Below, piece after piece: positions 1 to 6,690 of a stretch of DNA of 17,792 bases. The position numbers and the translations under genes are program-made. This stretch comes from Gallionella sp. UBA6045 (GTDB lineage: Bacteria > Pseudomonadota > Gammaproteobacteria > Burkholderiales > Gallionellaceae). Numbering within the stretch: position 1 is the stretch's first letter; each line of letters begins with the position of its first letter. The notes beneath the pieces are model-generated. The model searched no databases, was not told the DNA's origin, and saw only the letters and a program-made list of their open reading frames with translations. The stretch lies in the NCBI GenBank assembly GCA_002429165.1, contig DIYV01000033.1, forward strand, positions 3,057 to 20,848. Direction: 5' to 3'.

Positions 1-725
1 GCCTTGGCGTGGCGATAGCGCAGATGCACGATCGCGGCATCCTCGTCATGACTGCCCTGCGCCACCGCGACGAACGCGCCCGCGCCCATCTTGCGCAACG
101 ATTTCAGGTCGAATTCCTTGAGCTGCCAGCCTTGCTGTTTGGCAAGCTCCTTGACGCGCTTGCGGTACAGCGTGGGCGTGAGTTCGTTGGGCGGCAGCAC
201 GGTCAGCGTGCGGCACAGCAGATTGCCCTCGGCCTGCGCCTTGAGCGCGGCAAAACCTTTAGTGTCGGCAAAACCGTACAGCGCGATCTTTTGCAGCGGC
301 TTGCGCTGGTCCGCTTTTCTCTTGTGCAGCGGCAGCGGCGCGCCGTTCACCCACGCCGCATATACCGCCGCTTCGGCGGCCTGCCGGCGCTGTGCGTCAT
401 CACCCTGAACCACGATGGTGACACTGGCCGGTTGCTCGCCCAGCAGCATCTGCATGGCCTTGCGCGCCTGCGTCTGCACCGCAAAATTCGTCTTGCTGAA
501 ATCCAGCATCGCCCAGGCGATCAGGCTTCCGTCCGCGGCATTCGCGGCGACGGGCGTGGCGGCGAATTCCTCGGCCTTGATGTCGCGCCGCTTGAGCACG
601 GCGGCCAGCAATTCGCGGTGCGGCACATCACGCGGCAGTGTCTTGCTTTTTGGCATCAACGCCAGCTGGTGTGCTGCGTTCAAAGTCTTGGGTACAGCAG
701 AAGAAGCAGTCAGTTGTGCTAGCAT
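1..725 (-). CDS. M17 (leucyl aminopeptidase-like) family protein, N-terminal part; cut by the window edge
   Basis: The minus-strand frame is open from ATG at 725 to the window edge (241 codons seen). An AGGA/GAGG ribosome site lies about 6 bases before the ATG. Residues about 170-241 match the end of the M17 N-terminal domain and its junction with the catalytic domain: LTVLPPNELTP, then a KMGAGAFVAVAQGS stretch resembling the family's MG.(Y/F)LAVGQGS, then a valine/histidine-rich strand. The zinc-binding catalytic half lies beyond the edge, so activity cannot be judged. M17 enzymes are cytosolic hexameric metallo-aminopeptidases that remove N-terminal residues from peptides. The LTVLPPNELTP form differs from classical E. 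coli PepA, so this may be a paralogous subfamily and no symbol is given. It is divergent from thyA, with 61 bases between the starts. Confidence 0.8.
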   Translation of the reverse strand, partial: MLAQLTASSAVPKTLNAAHQLALMPKSKTLPRDVPHRELLAAVLKRRDIKAEEFAATPVAANAADGSLIAWAMLDFSKTNFAVQTQARKAMQMLLGEQPASVTIVVQGDDAQRRQAAEAAVYAAWVNGAPLPLHKRKADQRKPLQKIALYGFADTKGFAALKAQAEGNLLCRTLTVLPPNELTPTLYRKRVKELAKQQGWQLKEFDLKSLRKMGAGAFVAVAQGSHDEDAAIVHLRYRHAK

Positions 726-758
726 TACATCCTCGTAAAATCATTCATCAATGCCGCG

Positions 759-764
759 ATTATA
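759..764 (-). promoter_or_regulatory. Candidate -10 box (TATAAT) for the M17 gene
   Basis: Read on the minus strand, 764-759 is a perfect TATAAT, 33 bases before the M17 start codon. No convincing -35 box lies 16-18 bases further upstream, so this is a tentative call. It falls inside the short divergent gap with thyA, whose own promoter must lie in the same 61 bases or upstream of them. Confidence 0.35.
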
Positions 765-786
765 CGGGCATTCAACACCAGAAATT

Positions 787-1581
787 ATGCGCGCCTATTT
801 AGACCTGATGCAGCACGTGCTCGATCACGGCACAAAAAAATCCGACCGCACCGGCACCGGGACGACCAGTGTGTTCGGCTACCAGATGCGCTTCAATCTT
901 GCTGAGGGCTTTCCGCTGGTGACTACCAAGAAGTGCCACATGAAATCCATCATCCACGAGCTGTTGTGGTTCCTGCAGGGTGACACCAATATCAAATACC
1001 TCAAGGACAACGGTGTCAAAATCTGGGACGAGTGGGCCGACGAGAACGGCAACCTCGGTCCTGTGTATGGCAAACAATGGCGCTCATGGGCGACTGTGGA
1101 TGGCCGGGTGGTGGATCAGATTTCCGAAGTCATCGCGCAAATCAAAAAAAATCCTGACTCGCGCAGATTGATCGTGTCGGCGTGGAACGTTGGTGAACTC
1201 AACCAGATGGCGCTGGCACCCTGCCATGCATTCTTCCAGTTTTATGCGGCCGACGGAAAATTATCCTGCCAGCTTTACCAGCGCAGCGCCGACATCTTTC
1301 TCGGTGTGCCGTTCAACATCGCGAGCTACGCCCTGCTGACGCTGATGGTGGCGCAGGTGTGCGGACTCAAGCCGGGGGATTTTGTGCACACCTTCGGCGA
1401 TGCGCATCTGTATTCGAATCACATGGATCAAACGCGCGAGCAGTTGTCGCGCGAGCCGCGCCCGCTGCCTACGATGCGCATCAATCCTGCAATCAAGGAC
1501 ATCTTCGCTTTCAAATTCGAGGATTTCACGCTGGAAGGTTACGACCCGCATCCCGCCATCAAGGCGCCTGTCGCAGTATGA
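787..1581 (+). CDS. thyA: Thymidylate synthase
   Basis: Makes dTMP from dUMP using methylenetetrahydrofolate as both carbon donor and reductant, leaving dihydrofolate. From ATG 787 the protein is 264 residues, the same length as E. coli ThyA, and it aligns with it nearly end to end. The active-site cysteine is in LAPCHAFF at residue 146, the E. coli position. SRR (phosphate binding), the FNIASYALL stretch and the C-terminal [12 protein letters not shown] are all present. An in-frame ATG at 751 would add 12 residues with no family match, so 787 is chosen although it has little Shine-Dalgarno sequence. The stop overlaps the folA start as ATGA at 1578-1581, indicating translational coupling. FolA recycles the dihydrofolate ThyA produces. 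Confidence 0.97.
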   Translation: MRAYLDLMQHVLDHGTKKSDRTGTGTTSVFGYQMRFNLAEGFPLVTTKKCHMKSIIHELLWFLQGDTNIKYLKDNGVKIWDEWADENGNLGPVYGKQWRSWATVDGRVVDQISEVIAQIKKNPDSRRLIVSAWNVGELNQMALAPCHAFFQFYAADGKLSCQLYQRSADIFLGVPFNIASYALLTLMVAQVCGLKPGDFVHTFGDAHLYSNHMDQTREQLSREPRPLPTMRINPAIKDIFAFKFEDFTLEGYDPHPAIKAPVAV

Positions 1582-2099
1582 AAACATCTTATCCCGGCAC
1601 CGGTATGAAACCGCGCGTATCGTTGATCGTCGCGATGGCGAAGAACCGCGTGATCGGCGTCAACAACACGCTGCCGTGGCACTTGCCCGCCGACCTTAAA
1701 CACTTCAAGGCGCTCACAATGGGTCATCACATCGTGATGGGGCGCAAGACATATGAATCAATCGGCAAACCGCTGCCGGGTCGAACTTCGGTGGTGGTAA
1801 CGCGCAATGCCGGTTATTCCGCGCCTGGAGTAATTGCGGTGAATTCGCTGCCGGCGGCAATCTCGGCGTGCGGTGACGACGAGATATTCGTTATCGGCGG
1901 TGCCGAGCTTTACCTGCAGGCAATAACGCTCGCCGACCGGATTTACCTGACCGAGATCGGCGCAGACATTCACGGCGATGCGTATTTCCCGGAATTAAAG
2001 CGCGACGAGTGGCTTGAAACGTCGCGCGAAATACACACTCAGCTGGAACCCCAGCCGTTGGAATACCATTTCGTCACCTACAATCGTACAGGCCGGTGA
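1578..2099 (+). CDS. folA: Dihydrofolate reductase
   Basis: NADPH-dependent reduction of dihydrofolate to tetrahydrofolate in the cytosol, regenerating the cofactor used by ThyA encoded directly upstream. The single-domain DHFR fold is recognised from [13 protein letters not shown], the LPWHLPADL substrate loop with the catalytic Asp (residue 39 from this start), the [16 protein letters not shown] cofactor motif, and FVIGGAELY. The chosen ATG overlaps the thyA stop (ATGA) and gives 173 residues. An alternative ATG at 1605 gives 164 residues, closer to the usual 159-165, and starts just before the first beta strand. Neither start has a clear ribosome site, and overlap with thyA favours the first. 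No terminator is evident in the 46-base convergent gap before the FecR gene. Confidence 0.95.
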   Translation: MKTSYPGTGMKPRVSLIVAMAKNRVIGVNNTLPWHLPADLKHFKALTMGHHIVMGRKTYESIGKPLPGRTSVVVTRNAGYSAPGVIAVNSLPAAISACGDDEIFVIGGAELYLQAITLADRIYLTEIGADIHGDAYFPELKRDEWLETSREIHTQLEPQPLEYHFVTYNRTGR

Positions 2100-2145
2100 A
2101 TGCTGTAGCCTCAGTCATGGATACCCAATAGCCCGTTGTTCATCA

Positions 2146-3165
2146 CTAATCCGAATGCCCCGAACTTTCCGGCGATTGCTGAATGGAAGGCGTTTCCTGA
2201 GAATTTGGCATCTGCATAGGTGAAGCGGATTCCGGACTTCTCAGGTCCAGGTAATTGTCGCGTGATTCAATTTTACCCGGTCCTGTTTCGGACGGATGGC
2301 CGTATTCAGCTCCTTTTCCGGTTTGTTCCCGGGATGATCCCTCCATTTTCCTGCCAGACGAACCCTCTCCCGATTTTCCCTGTTCGGACTGTTCATTCCT
2401 GCCCCTCATGGAAGGGTCAACTCTGTAAAATTCCGGGACGGTATTCAACAATGTAGGCAATTTTGCCATGTCCGCAGCAAGACCAACCTGGTTGGGGTGA
2501 ATGTCGATCTCCCCTTTATCGGTCCTGATGAACGTGATACCCATGTTCACCCTGTCGTAGGTGCCGGAGGGATAAGCTCCGCCCGGCAGGATGACGACAG
2601 CTTCATGGTCCGTTCCCCGAACACCGATGGTTGCGTTTGGCGTATGGATCAGGTCATTTTGTGGATACATTTTTCCCAGTTTCCCGGTGACAAAACGGGA
2701 AGCACCCTTGAACAGGGAAATCATGCTTGAATCCTGATCCGTTCCGTCATAGGCAAACTTTTCGATCTTGAGTTGCGTCTGTGGCCGGATCGCGATCAAC
2801 CCGTCGTCGACCATCCTGATTTGCACCATACCGGACTGTCGCGTCACGATTGTTTCACCTACACAGACCGGATCACCCTTTGTCAATAATCTGGTAAGCC
2901 CGTTGCTTTGCGCTTCGACAGAGCCGTGACTGTAAATCACGTTGCCCGCTACTTTCAGTTCAGCCAACTCGCTACCCGGCTTCATGCCTGTTCCGCCGAT
3001 ACCAGTGCCTTTTGCTATTATTCCGGTGCCACCCATTCCGGTACCACTGATACCCGAACCCGATGCGGTATAAGTACAAGTGTCCGGAGCGGCCCATACA
3101 CTGGAAGTGAGCAGAGCGCCGGATAGCAATATCGCCTGCAGATAGATATTTCGATTAGATTTCAT
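2146..3165 (-). CDS. Exported FecR-domain protein with glycine-rich GTG repeats
   Basis: 339 residues from ATG 3165, which has GGAGA about 6 bases upstream. Residues 1-26 are a Sec signal peptide ending SSVWAA. Residues 36-64 are a low-complexity repeat of GTG/GGTG units. Residues about 97-195 carry the FecR fold: GDPVCVGETIVT, then a DDGLIAIRP strand pair, then LFKGASRFVTG, and TIGVRGTDHEAVV with the family's GVRGT signature. From about 252 the chain is Ser/Glu/Gln/Gly-rich and probably disordered. Cys30 and Cys101 could form a periplasmic disulfide. It lacks the transmembrane segment and sigma-factor partner of classical FecR, so it is probably a periplasmic or surface scaffold or sensor rather than an anti-sigma factor. 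It overlaps the upstream DUF6502 gene by 11 bases, so the two are co-translated. Its role is not established. Confidence 0.85.
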   Translation of the reverse strand: MKSNRNIYLQAILLSGALLTSSVWAAPDTCTYTASGSGISGTGMGGTGIIAKGTGIGGTGMKPGSELAELKVAGNVIYSHGSVEAQSNGLTRLLTKGDPVCVGETIVTRQSGMVQIRMVDDGLIAIRPQTQLKIEKFAYDGTDQDSSMISLFKGASRFVTGKLGKMYPQNDLIHTPNATIGVRGTDHEAVVILPGGAYPSGTYDRVNMGITFIRTDKGEIDIHPNQVGLAADMAKLPTLLNTVPEFYRVDPSMRGRNEQSEQGKSGEGSSGRKMEGSSREQTGKGAEYGHPSETGPGKIESRDNYLDLRSPESASPMQMPNSQETPSIQQSPESSGHSD

Positions 3166-3997
3166 CTGATGTCTCCGCTGCACTGTAATGATATACGCCA
3201 AAATTGGCGCGATACACGGCATCCGGCTTTTGCTGGTCGCGCTGTTGCAGCTCGGCTGCACGCTTGTTGACGGCATGTAGCGACCTCATGCCTACTGTAC
3301 GGGAATAATCCGCCAGTTCCTTGGCAGAATCTGCGCTCAATTTGTCATAGAAGACACAACGCTCCAGGAAAGGCGGCGAACCCCCTGCCAAATTGTGAAC
3401 TGTCGCAGCCATGTGGTCGTGGATGTTCTGTCCAAAGTAGTAAATCTTCTCTGCCATGTCCTGGGGCTGCACGAATGCGTCGGCACTCAGGTGAACCCTG
3501 TCTTCACTGTCCAGCGTGATAATGCCCTGGCGGAGCCATTCATCCAGGACCACACGCGCGCGAAAATCCTTGCTGACCGATTGCACCAGCGATTCAAAAG
3601 ATCGCTTCGCTCCCGTGCTTGCCAGGCGCGGCAAGGGAATAGGCAGCCCCTGCTCGTCCAGGTATTCGGGATGCCCGCTCCAGATGGTGAGCAGCAAGGC
3701 ACTCATGGATGCATGCTGCGGAAGGTTGGTCTCTGTTACCGCTTCGTTGCGCAAGCGGTTGATCTCGCGGCGATGAATCCCGGTCAGCAAGCTGATGCGG
3801 CTGTCGGTCTGGGGTTTGGAGTCCAGCCTGAACTCTGTTTCTGCAACCTTTACATAGGTCGATTTGACCAGGTCGCAAAAAGTCGGGAAAGAAATGCCAT
3901 GGGATAACAGCAACCGGACCAGCGGACGCAACAGATACCGAATCGCCGCAACAACAGGCGGCTGAGACTCGGTGCCGGAAGTATCTTGGTTATTCAT
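3155..3997 (-). CDS. DUF6502-type protein, putative DNA-binding regulator
   Basis: 280 residues, soluble, with no signal peptide. ATG 3997 is preceded by GAGAGGG about 8 bases upstream. The N-terminal half (about 15-90) is helical, with RYLLRPLVRLLLSHGISF followed by a segment (SRISLLTGIHRREINRLR) whose spacing resembles a helix-turn-helix. I recognise the pattern as the DUF6502 family, whose function is unknown to me. The remainder (about 120-270) is helical and charged, without catalytic motifs. Its upstream region holds two 17-bp palindromes of the form TGTGT-N7-ACACA, also seen once before the 15-heme cytochrome gene. An autoregulated repressor or activator of the cytochrome cluster is therefore plausible, but inferred. 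It overlaps the FecR gene, suggesting the two act together. Confidence 0.75.
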   Translation of the reverse strand: MNNQDTSGTESQPPVVAAIRYLLRPLVRLLLSHGISFPTFCDLVKSTYVKVAETEFRLDSKPQTDSRISLLTGIHRREINRLRNEAVTETNLPQHASMSALLLTIWSGHPEYLDEQGLPIPLPRLASTGAKRSFESLVQSVSKDFRARVVLDEWLRQGIITLDSEDRVHLSADAFVQPQDMAEKIYYFGQNIHDHMAATVHNLAGGSPPFLERCVFYDKLSADSAKELADYSRTVGMRSLHAVNKRAAELQQRDQQKPDAVYRANFGVYHYSAAETSDEI

Positions 3998-4048
3998 AGC
4001 TGCCCTCTCGAAAACTTACTGTAAGCGAAGCATACCACAAAATTACAT

Positions 4049-4077
4049 TTTACGTGTGTAAAACTTACACATAATAT
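4049..4077 (+). promoter_or_regulatory. Candidate sigma-70 promoter with a palindromic operator as its spacer
   Basis: TTTACG (4049-4054) and TAATAT (4072-4077) are separated by exactly 17 bases. Each box matches 4 of 6 consensus positions. The whole spacer is the palindrome at 4055-4071. Transcription would start near 4084 and run into the small reading frame at 4201, leaving a leader of about 117 bases. An operator filling the spacer is a typical arrangement for repression. The promoter of the divergent DUF6502 gene must lie in the same region, but I could not place it. Confidence 0.5.
4055..4071. promoter_or_regulatory. Operator-like palindrome O1 (TGTGTAA-AAC-TTACACA)
   Basis: Perfect 7-base arms around a 3-base centre, 17 bp in total. 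It has the same architecture as O2 (centre 29 bp away) and a related site at 8009-8025. It lies between the divergent DUF6502 gene and the small frame at 4201, inside the spacer of a candidate promoter. Most likely a dimeric regulator binding site. Confidence 0.6.
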
Positions 4078-4083
4078 TGATTA

Positions 4084-4100
4084 TGTGTGCATTGCACACA
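4084..4100. promoter_or_regulatory. Operator-like palindrome O2 (TGTGTGC-ATT-GCACACA)
   Basis: Perfect 7-base arms around a 3-base centre, the same 17-bp design as O1. It would cover the predicted transcription start of the plus-strand promoter. Two sites about 29 bp apart could bind two dimers on nearly the same DNA face. Confidence 0.6.
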
Positions 4101-4136
4101 CGTAGATTAAGTCAAGAAATTGTCAAACATGTCGTA

Positions 4137-4163
4137 GAACCTGCTTAAAAGTATCACAGGTTC
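4137..4163 (+). promoter_or_regulatory. Leader hairpin upstream of the small reading frame
   Basis: GAACCTG (4137-4143) pairs perfectly with CAGGTTC (4157-4163) around a 13-base A-rich loop. The next bases are GATATTTTGTTATTC, T-rich but interrupted. It could be a weak attenuator or an mRNA-stabilising stem in the leader between the promoter at 4049-4077 and the ATG at 4201. Confidence 0.35.
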
Positions 4164-4200
4164 GATATTTTGTTATTCATTCGTATTAAAGGAGTCATTC

Positions 4201-4431
4201 ATGTTGAATCAAAAAAATGCTGCTCGGATTACCTGGTCAATCTTCAGTGAGCACAAAGGCGGTTATCTGATCAGTTTTTAACTAGCGCCAACAACAACTC
4301 CGGCTGTTACACCTGCTGCTGCCCCTGCAGTTCCTGGTGTGGCTGGAGACGTAGAGGTGGAAGCTCCTGAAGCCGCGGAGGTCGCTGAAGTTCCTGACGT
4401 TCCTGAAGGCGCTGTTGGTCTGAAAACTTAA
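4201..4431 (+). pseudogene. Small reading frame interrupted by an in-frame TAA at codon 27
   Basis: ATG 4201 has a strong ribosome site (AAAGGAG, about 6 bases upstream) and lies downstream of a candidate promoter with operators. The frame stops at TAA 4279-4281 after 26 residues, then continues in the same frame without another stop to TAA 4429-4431. Read through, it would be about 76 residues: a basic, polar N-terminus and a tail rich in Pro, Ala, Val and Glu, with repeated PEAAEV/VPDVPE-like units. I do not recognise the product. It could be a gene broken by one point mutation, a genuine 26-residue peptide, or a frame expressed by readthrough (the stop context is TAA CTA G). The stop lies 6 bases from the end of the convergent barrel gene. 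Confidence 0.45.
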
Positions 4432-4437
4432 GGTAGG

Positions 4438-6552
4438 TTATTGAAAATCCCAACGGTAGCCGATGTATATGTATTTGCGCCTTATTGTCTGAGTTTGGAT
4501 CGCGCCGGTGTTGTGGGTGTCTTCAATTCCTCCTTCGCCATTGAAACTGACCGAATCATTCAAGCGGTAACCCAGCTTGAGGCTGGGAGTAACCCGCGTC
4601 ATGTGAACATCCAGATTATCCTTCTGATCATAGAGTTGCAGGGATATATCCAGGCGCCAGTTTTGCTGCAGTGTTTCGGTCTGGGTAAACGACAATGATT
4701 GTCCGTTATAGGTCTGGGCATTGATGTAGCTGGCGCTCGCTACACCCAGATCGTTCTCGAGCAATAAACTGTTGGCAATAGCTTGCAGGGTGTAAATGTA
4801 CATATTCCCGGTACCGGGTGTAGCGGGCAGCGTGCCGGTTGCTCCGGTTCCGGATATATTATTGATACGGAAATCTCCACCCAGGCGCAGGCGCGAAGAG
4901 TAGGGGTGCGTCATTCCGACCAATAGCAGATTGGCTGTCTGTGTTAACGCCTTGGCATCCGTAATCAGGCTATCCGTAGACACTCCCGACTGGACCAATG
5001 AAACTATGGATTGCGTAGTCTGTCCCGGCAATGCATTGCTGAGCTGCAGGGTCGGCGATTTCCGATGGTCTGCAAGCAACAGGTAATTGTCGCCCTCCGC
5101 GTTCGTCCAGTTCCCCTGGAACATCGCGATGTTGACAGCTTTGAATAAGGTGTCGTAATCGACCAATCCCAAGTAATTGCGCTTCGCATCGAAATAATGT
5201 GTCTCCATTCCGACGGCCTGACGATCCACAACCGAACCGGCGCGTTGTTGAATGAAATAGCCGCTGCCGCTCCATTGCTCGGGCAGACGGGTAAGATCGA
5301 CGCTCAGGCCTGCGAAGGTCTCGTGTTCAGCATTGGTACTATAAAAATCCACCGGCGTACCCACCACGCCATTGATGCGCCAGATTGAATTCAAACTATA
5401 ACCCAGCCAGGCGCCGTCGAATCGGCCCAGCACCCCGCCCGCAGTTCCCGACTGCCTGCCAAGGCGGTACAAGTAACTTCGATCGCGCGCACTCTGCTCA
5501 ACGTAGAAAGAACTCAACCGATTATCGCTTTTTGAATTCGCAAGGAAATTGGCTCTGTAATCGTCCCGAAACACGATACGGGTATCTGTGGTTTCGGTGC
5601 GCTTCCGCCCGGTCAGATCCAAATACGAGATCAGGGTCGACTGGTCAGTGGCGGTCAACGTGTCAGATGTAATGCTTGAACCGTTCGCGGTAGTGGTATC
5701 TATATGGGACATGCCGTTATAGTAATTCTGGGAAAAACTGCCGTAGACAGTCATCTTTTCAACGACAGCCTTCCTCTGGACGGTCCGAGGCTCTGGTTTC
5801 GCATACTCCTCCGCAGGCAACCGTGCCAGCCTGTCTTTCACGTGCTTCGCATCCCTGGCGTCCGGGTACAGCTTCAGATAAAGCTCATATTCCACCCGCG
5901 CCTTGGCATACTCCCCGTTCTTTTCCCGCGCTTCACCGATCAGTTCCTGCGCAGCCTGAGACTGCTGGTTGGGGGGAAGATTGAGCAGCCGGTTCAATTT
6001 CTCGACTGCCACAGGGGACTGACCTTGCTGAAGCGCATTTTGCGCGCCATCGATCAGTTGCTTCGCTTCTCTTTCGATGTCTTCCGTGGTGCCCATCACA
6101 GGCACCGCTACGGCTTGGGGTTCGATTTTCTGTTTGACCACAGGTGTAAAGATACTGATGCTGCGCCCATCGTTACCGGGCCGGACCCGGTAATTCACCG
6201 CCTTGTCAAATCTGACGATGAGCGAAGAATCGAGCCCGGGATAGGCGACAGTAAAATGCGGGGCAATATCCGTCGGCGGCGAATCCATGGCTTCCGGTAC
6301 CAGTTGGTCACGATCCGGATCGGCTTCCAGAAGGTTGAGGAAAACATGAATCTCGCCATTGTTGAGCGATGCCTCGCTCAAATACTGAATCCTGACATCA
6401 AACAGGACATGGATCTCAGCCTCGTCGCCCACGTGGTTGATCTCGATGCGATCGATCACATGCGCATGAGCCAATTTTATGCCAACGCCACTCAACAACA
6501 GGGCAGCCGCAAAGAGGAGGAACGAGCGGTTGATTATTCGCATGATTTGCAT
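4438..6552 (-). CDS. Outer-membrane beta-barrel protein with N-terminal AMIN-like and TPR regions (putative porin of the cytochrome cluster)
   Basis: 704 residues. A signal peptide (1-30, cleaved after LAHA) is followed by a beta-rich region (about 31-141) whose paired strand pattern resembles AMIN domains. A helical TPR-like segment (about 155-252) contains ALQQGQSPVAVEKLNRLL and GEYAKARVEYELYLKLYPDA. From about 265 to the end, alternating aromatic/polar strands with short turns indicate a beta-barrel, and the chain ends in aromatic YIGYRWDFQ as outer-membrane proteins do. No CXXCH is present, so it is not itself a cytochrome. ATG 6552 is used; ATG 6543 is an alternative, and neither has a strong ribosome site. 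It follows the 15-heme gene by 138 bases in the same direction. By context it may be the outer-membrane part of an electron conduit. It could instead be an exopolysaccharide-type or other porin. Confidence 0.8.
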   Translation of the reverse strand: MQIMRIINRSFLLFAAALLLSGVGIKLAHAHVIDRIEINHVGDEAEIHVLFDVRIQYLSEASLNNGEIHVFLNLLEADPDRDQLVPEAMDSPPTDIAPHFTVAYPGLDSSLIVRFDKAVNYRVRPGNDGRSISIFTPVVKQKIEPQAVAVPVMGTTEDIEREAKQLIDGAQNALQQGQSPVAVEKLNRLLNLPPNQQSQAAQELIGEAREKNGEYAKARVEYELYLKLYPDARDAKHVKDRLARLPAEEYAKPEPRTVQRKAVVEKMTVYGSFSQNYYNGMSHIDTTTANGSSITSDTLTATDQSTLISYLDLTGRKRTETTDTRIVFRDDYRANFLANSKSDNRLSSFYVEQSARDRSYLYRLGRQSGTAGGVLGRFDGAWLGYSLNSIWRINGVVGTPVDFYSTNAEHETFAGLSVDLTRLPEQWSGSGYFIQQRAGSVVDRQAVGMETHYFDAKRNYLGLVDYDTLFKAVNIAMFQGNWTNAEGDNYLLLADHRKSPTLQLSNALPGQTTQSIVSLVQSGVSTDSLITDAKALTQTANLLLVGMTHPYSSRLRLGGDFRINNISGTGATGTLPATPGTGNMYIYTLQAIANSLLLENDLGVASASYINAQTYNGQSLSFTQTETLQQNWRLDISLQLYDQKDNLDVHMTRVTPSLKLGYRLNDSVSFNGEGGIEDTHNTGAIQTQTIRRKYIYIGYRWDFQ

Positions 6553-6636
6553 GTGCTAACGACCTTCAATATTCTTTGTTTTTTTCAACGCCACAGCCGG
6601 CGCATCATGTAAAACTTGTTTCCGGAAATTGCTATC

Positions 6637-6686
6637 GGGGTGTGATTGCCGCCTGCAGGTTCTTGTACCCGCAGGTTTCACACCCC
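6637..6686 (-). terminator. Large nested hairpin just after the 15-heme cytochrome gene
   Basis: GGGGTGTGA (6637-6645) pairs with TCACACCCC (6678-6686). Inside, CCTGC (6652-6656) pairs with GCAGG (6671-6675), and GGT (6658-6660) with ACC (6667-6669). On the minus strand it begins 4 bases after the cytochrome stop, but only GATAGCAATTT follows, with no run of T. It may be a partial terminator or a 3'-protecting stem that lowers barrel expression relative to the cytochrome. Confidence 0.5.
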
Positions 6687-6690
6687 CTCA

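Noticed and set aside
9..722. Plus-strand frame of 237 codons at the left edge
   Set aside because: The opposite strand carries recognisable M17 aminopeptidase sequence with a ribosome site; the plus frame has shadow-like composition.
2146..3165. Classical FecR anti-sigma regulator
   Set aside because: It has a cleavable signal peptide instead of a transmembrane regulator layout, and there is no ECF sigma factor or TonB receptor gene nearby.
4055..4100. CRP or FNR binding sites
   Set aside because: CRP sites are TGTGA-N6-TCACA (16 bp) and FNR sites are TTGAT-N4-ATCAA. These sites are 17 bp with T/A at the fifth position and N7 spacing, so a different regulator is more likely.
5704..6612. 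302-codon plus-strand frame antisense to the barrel gene
   Set aside because: It has no recognisable domain or ribosome site and lies wholly across a well-supported outer-membrane protein.
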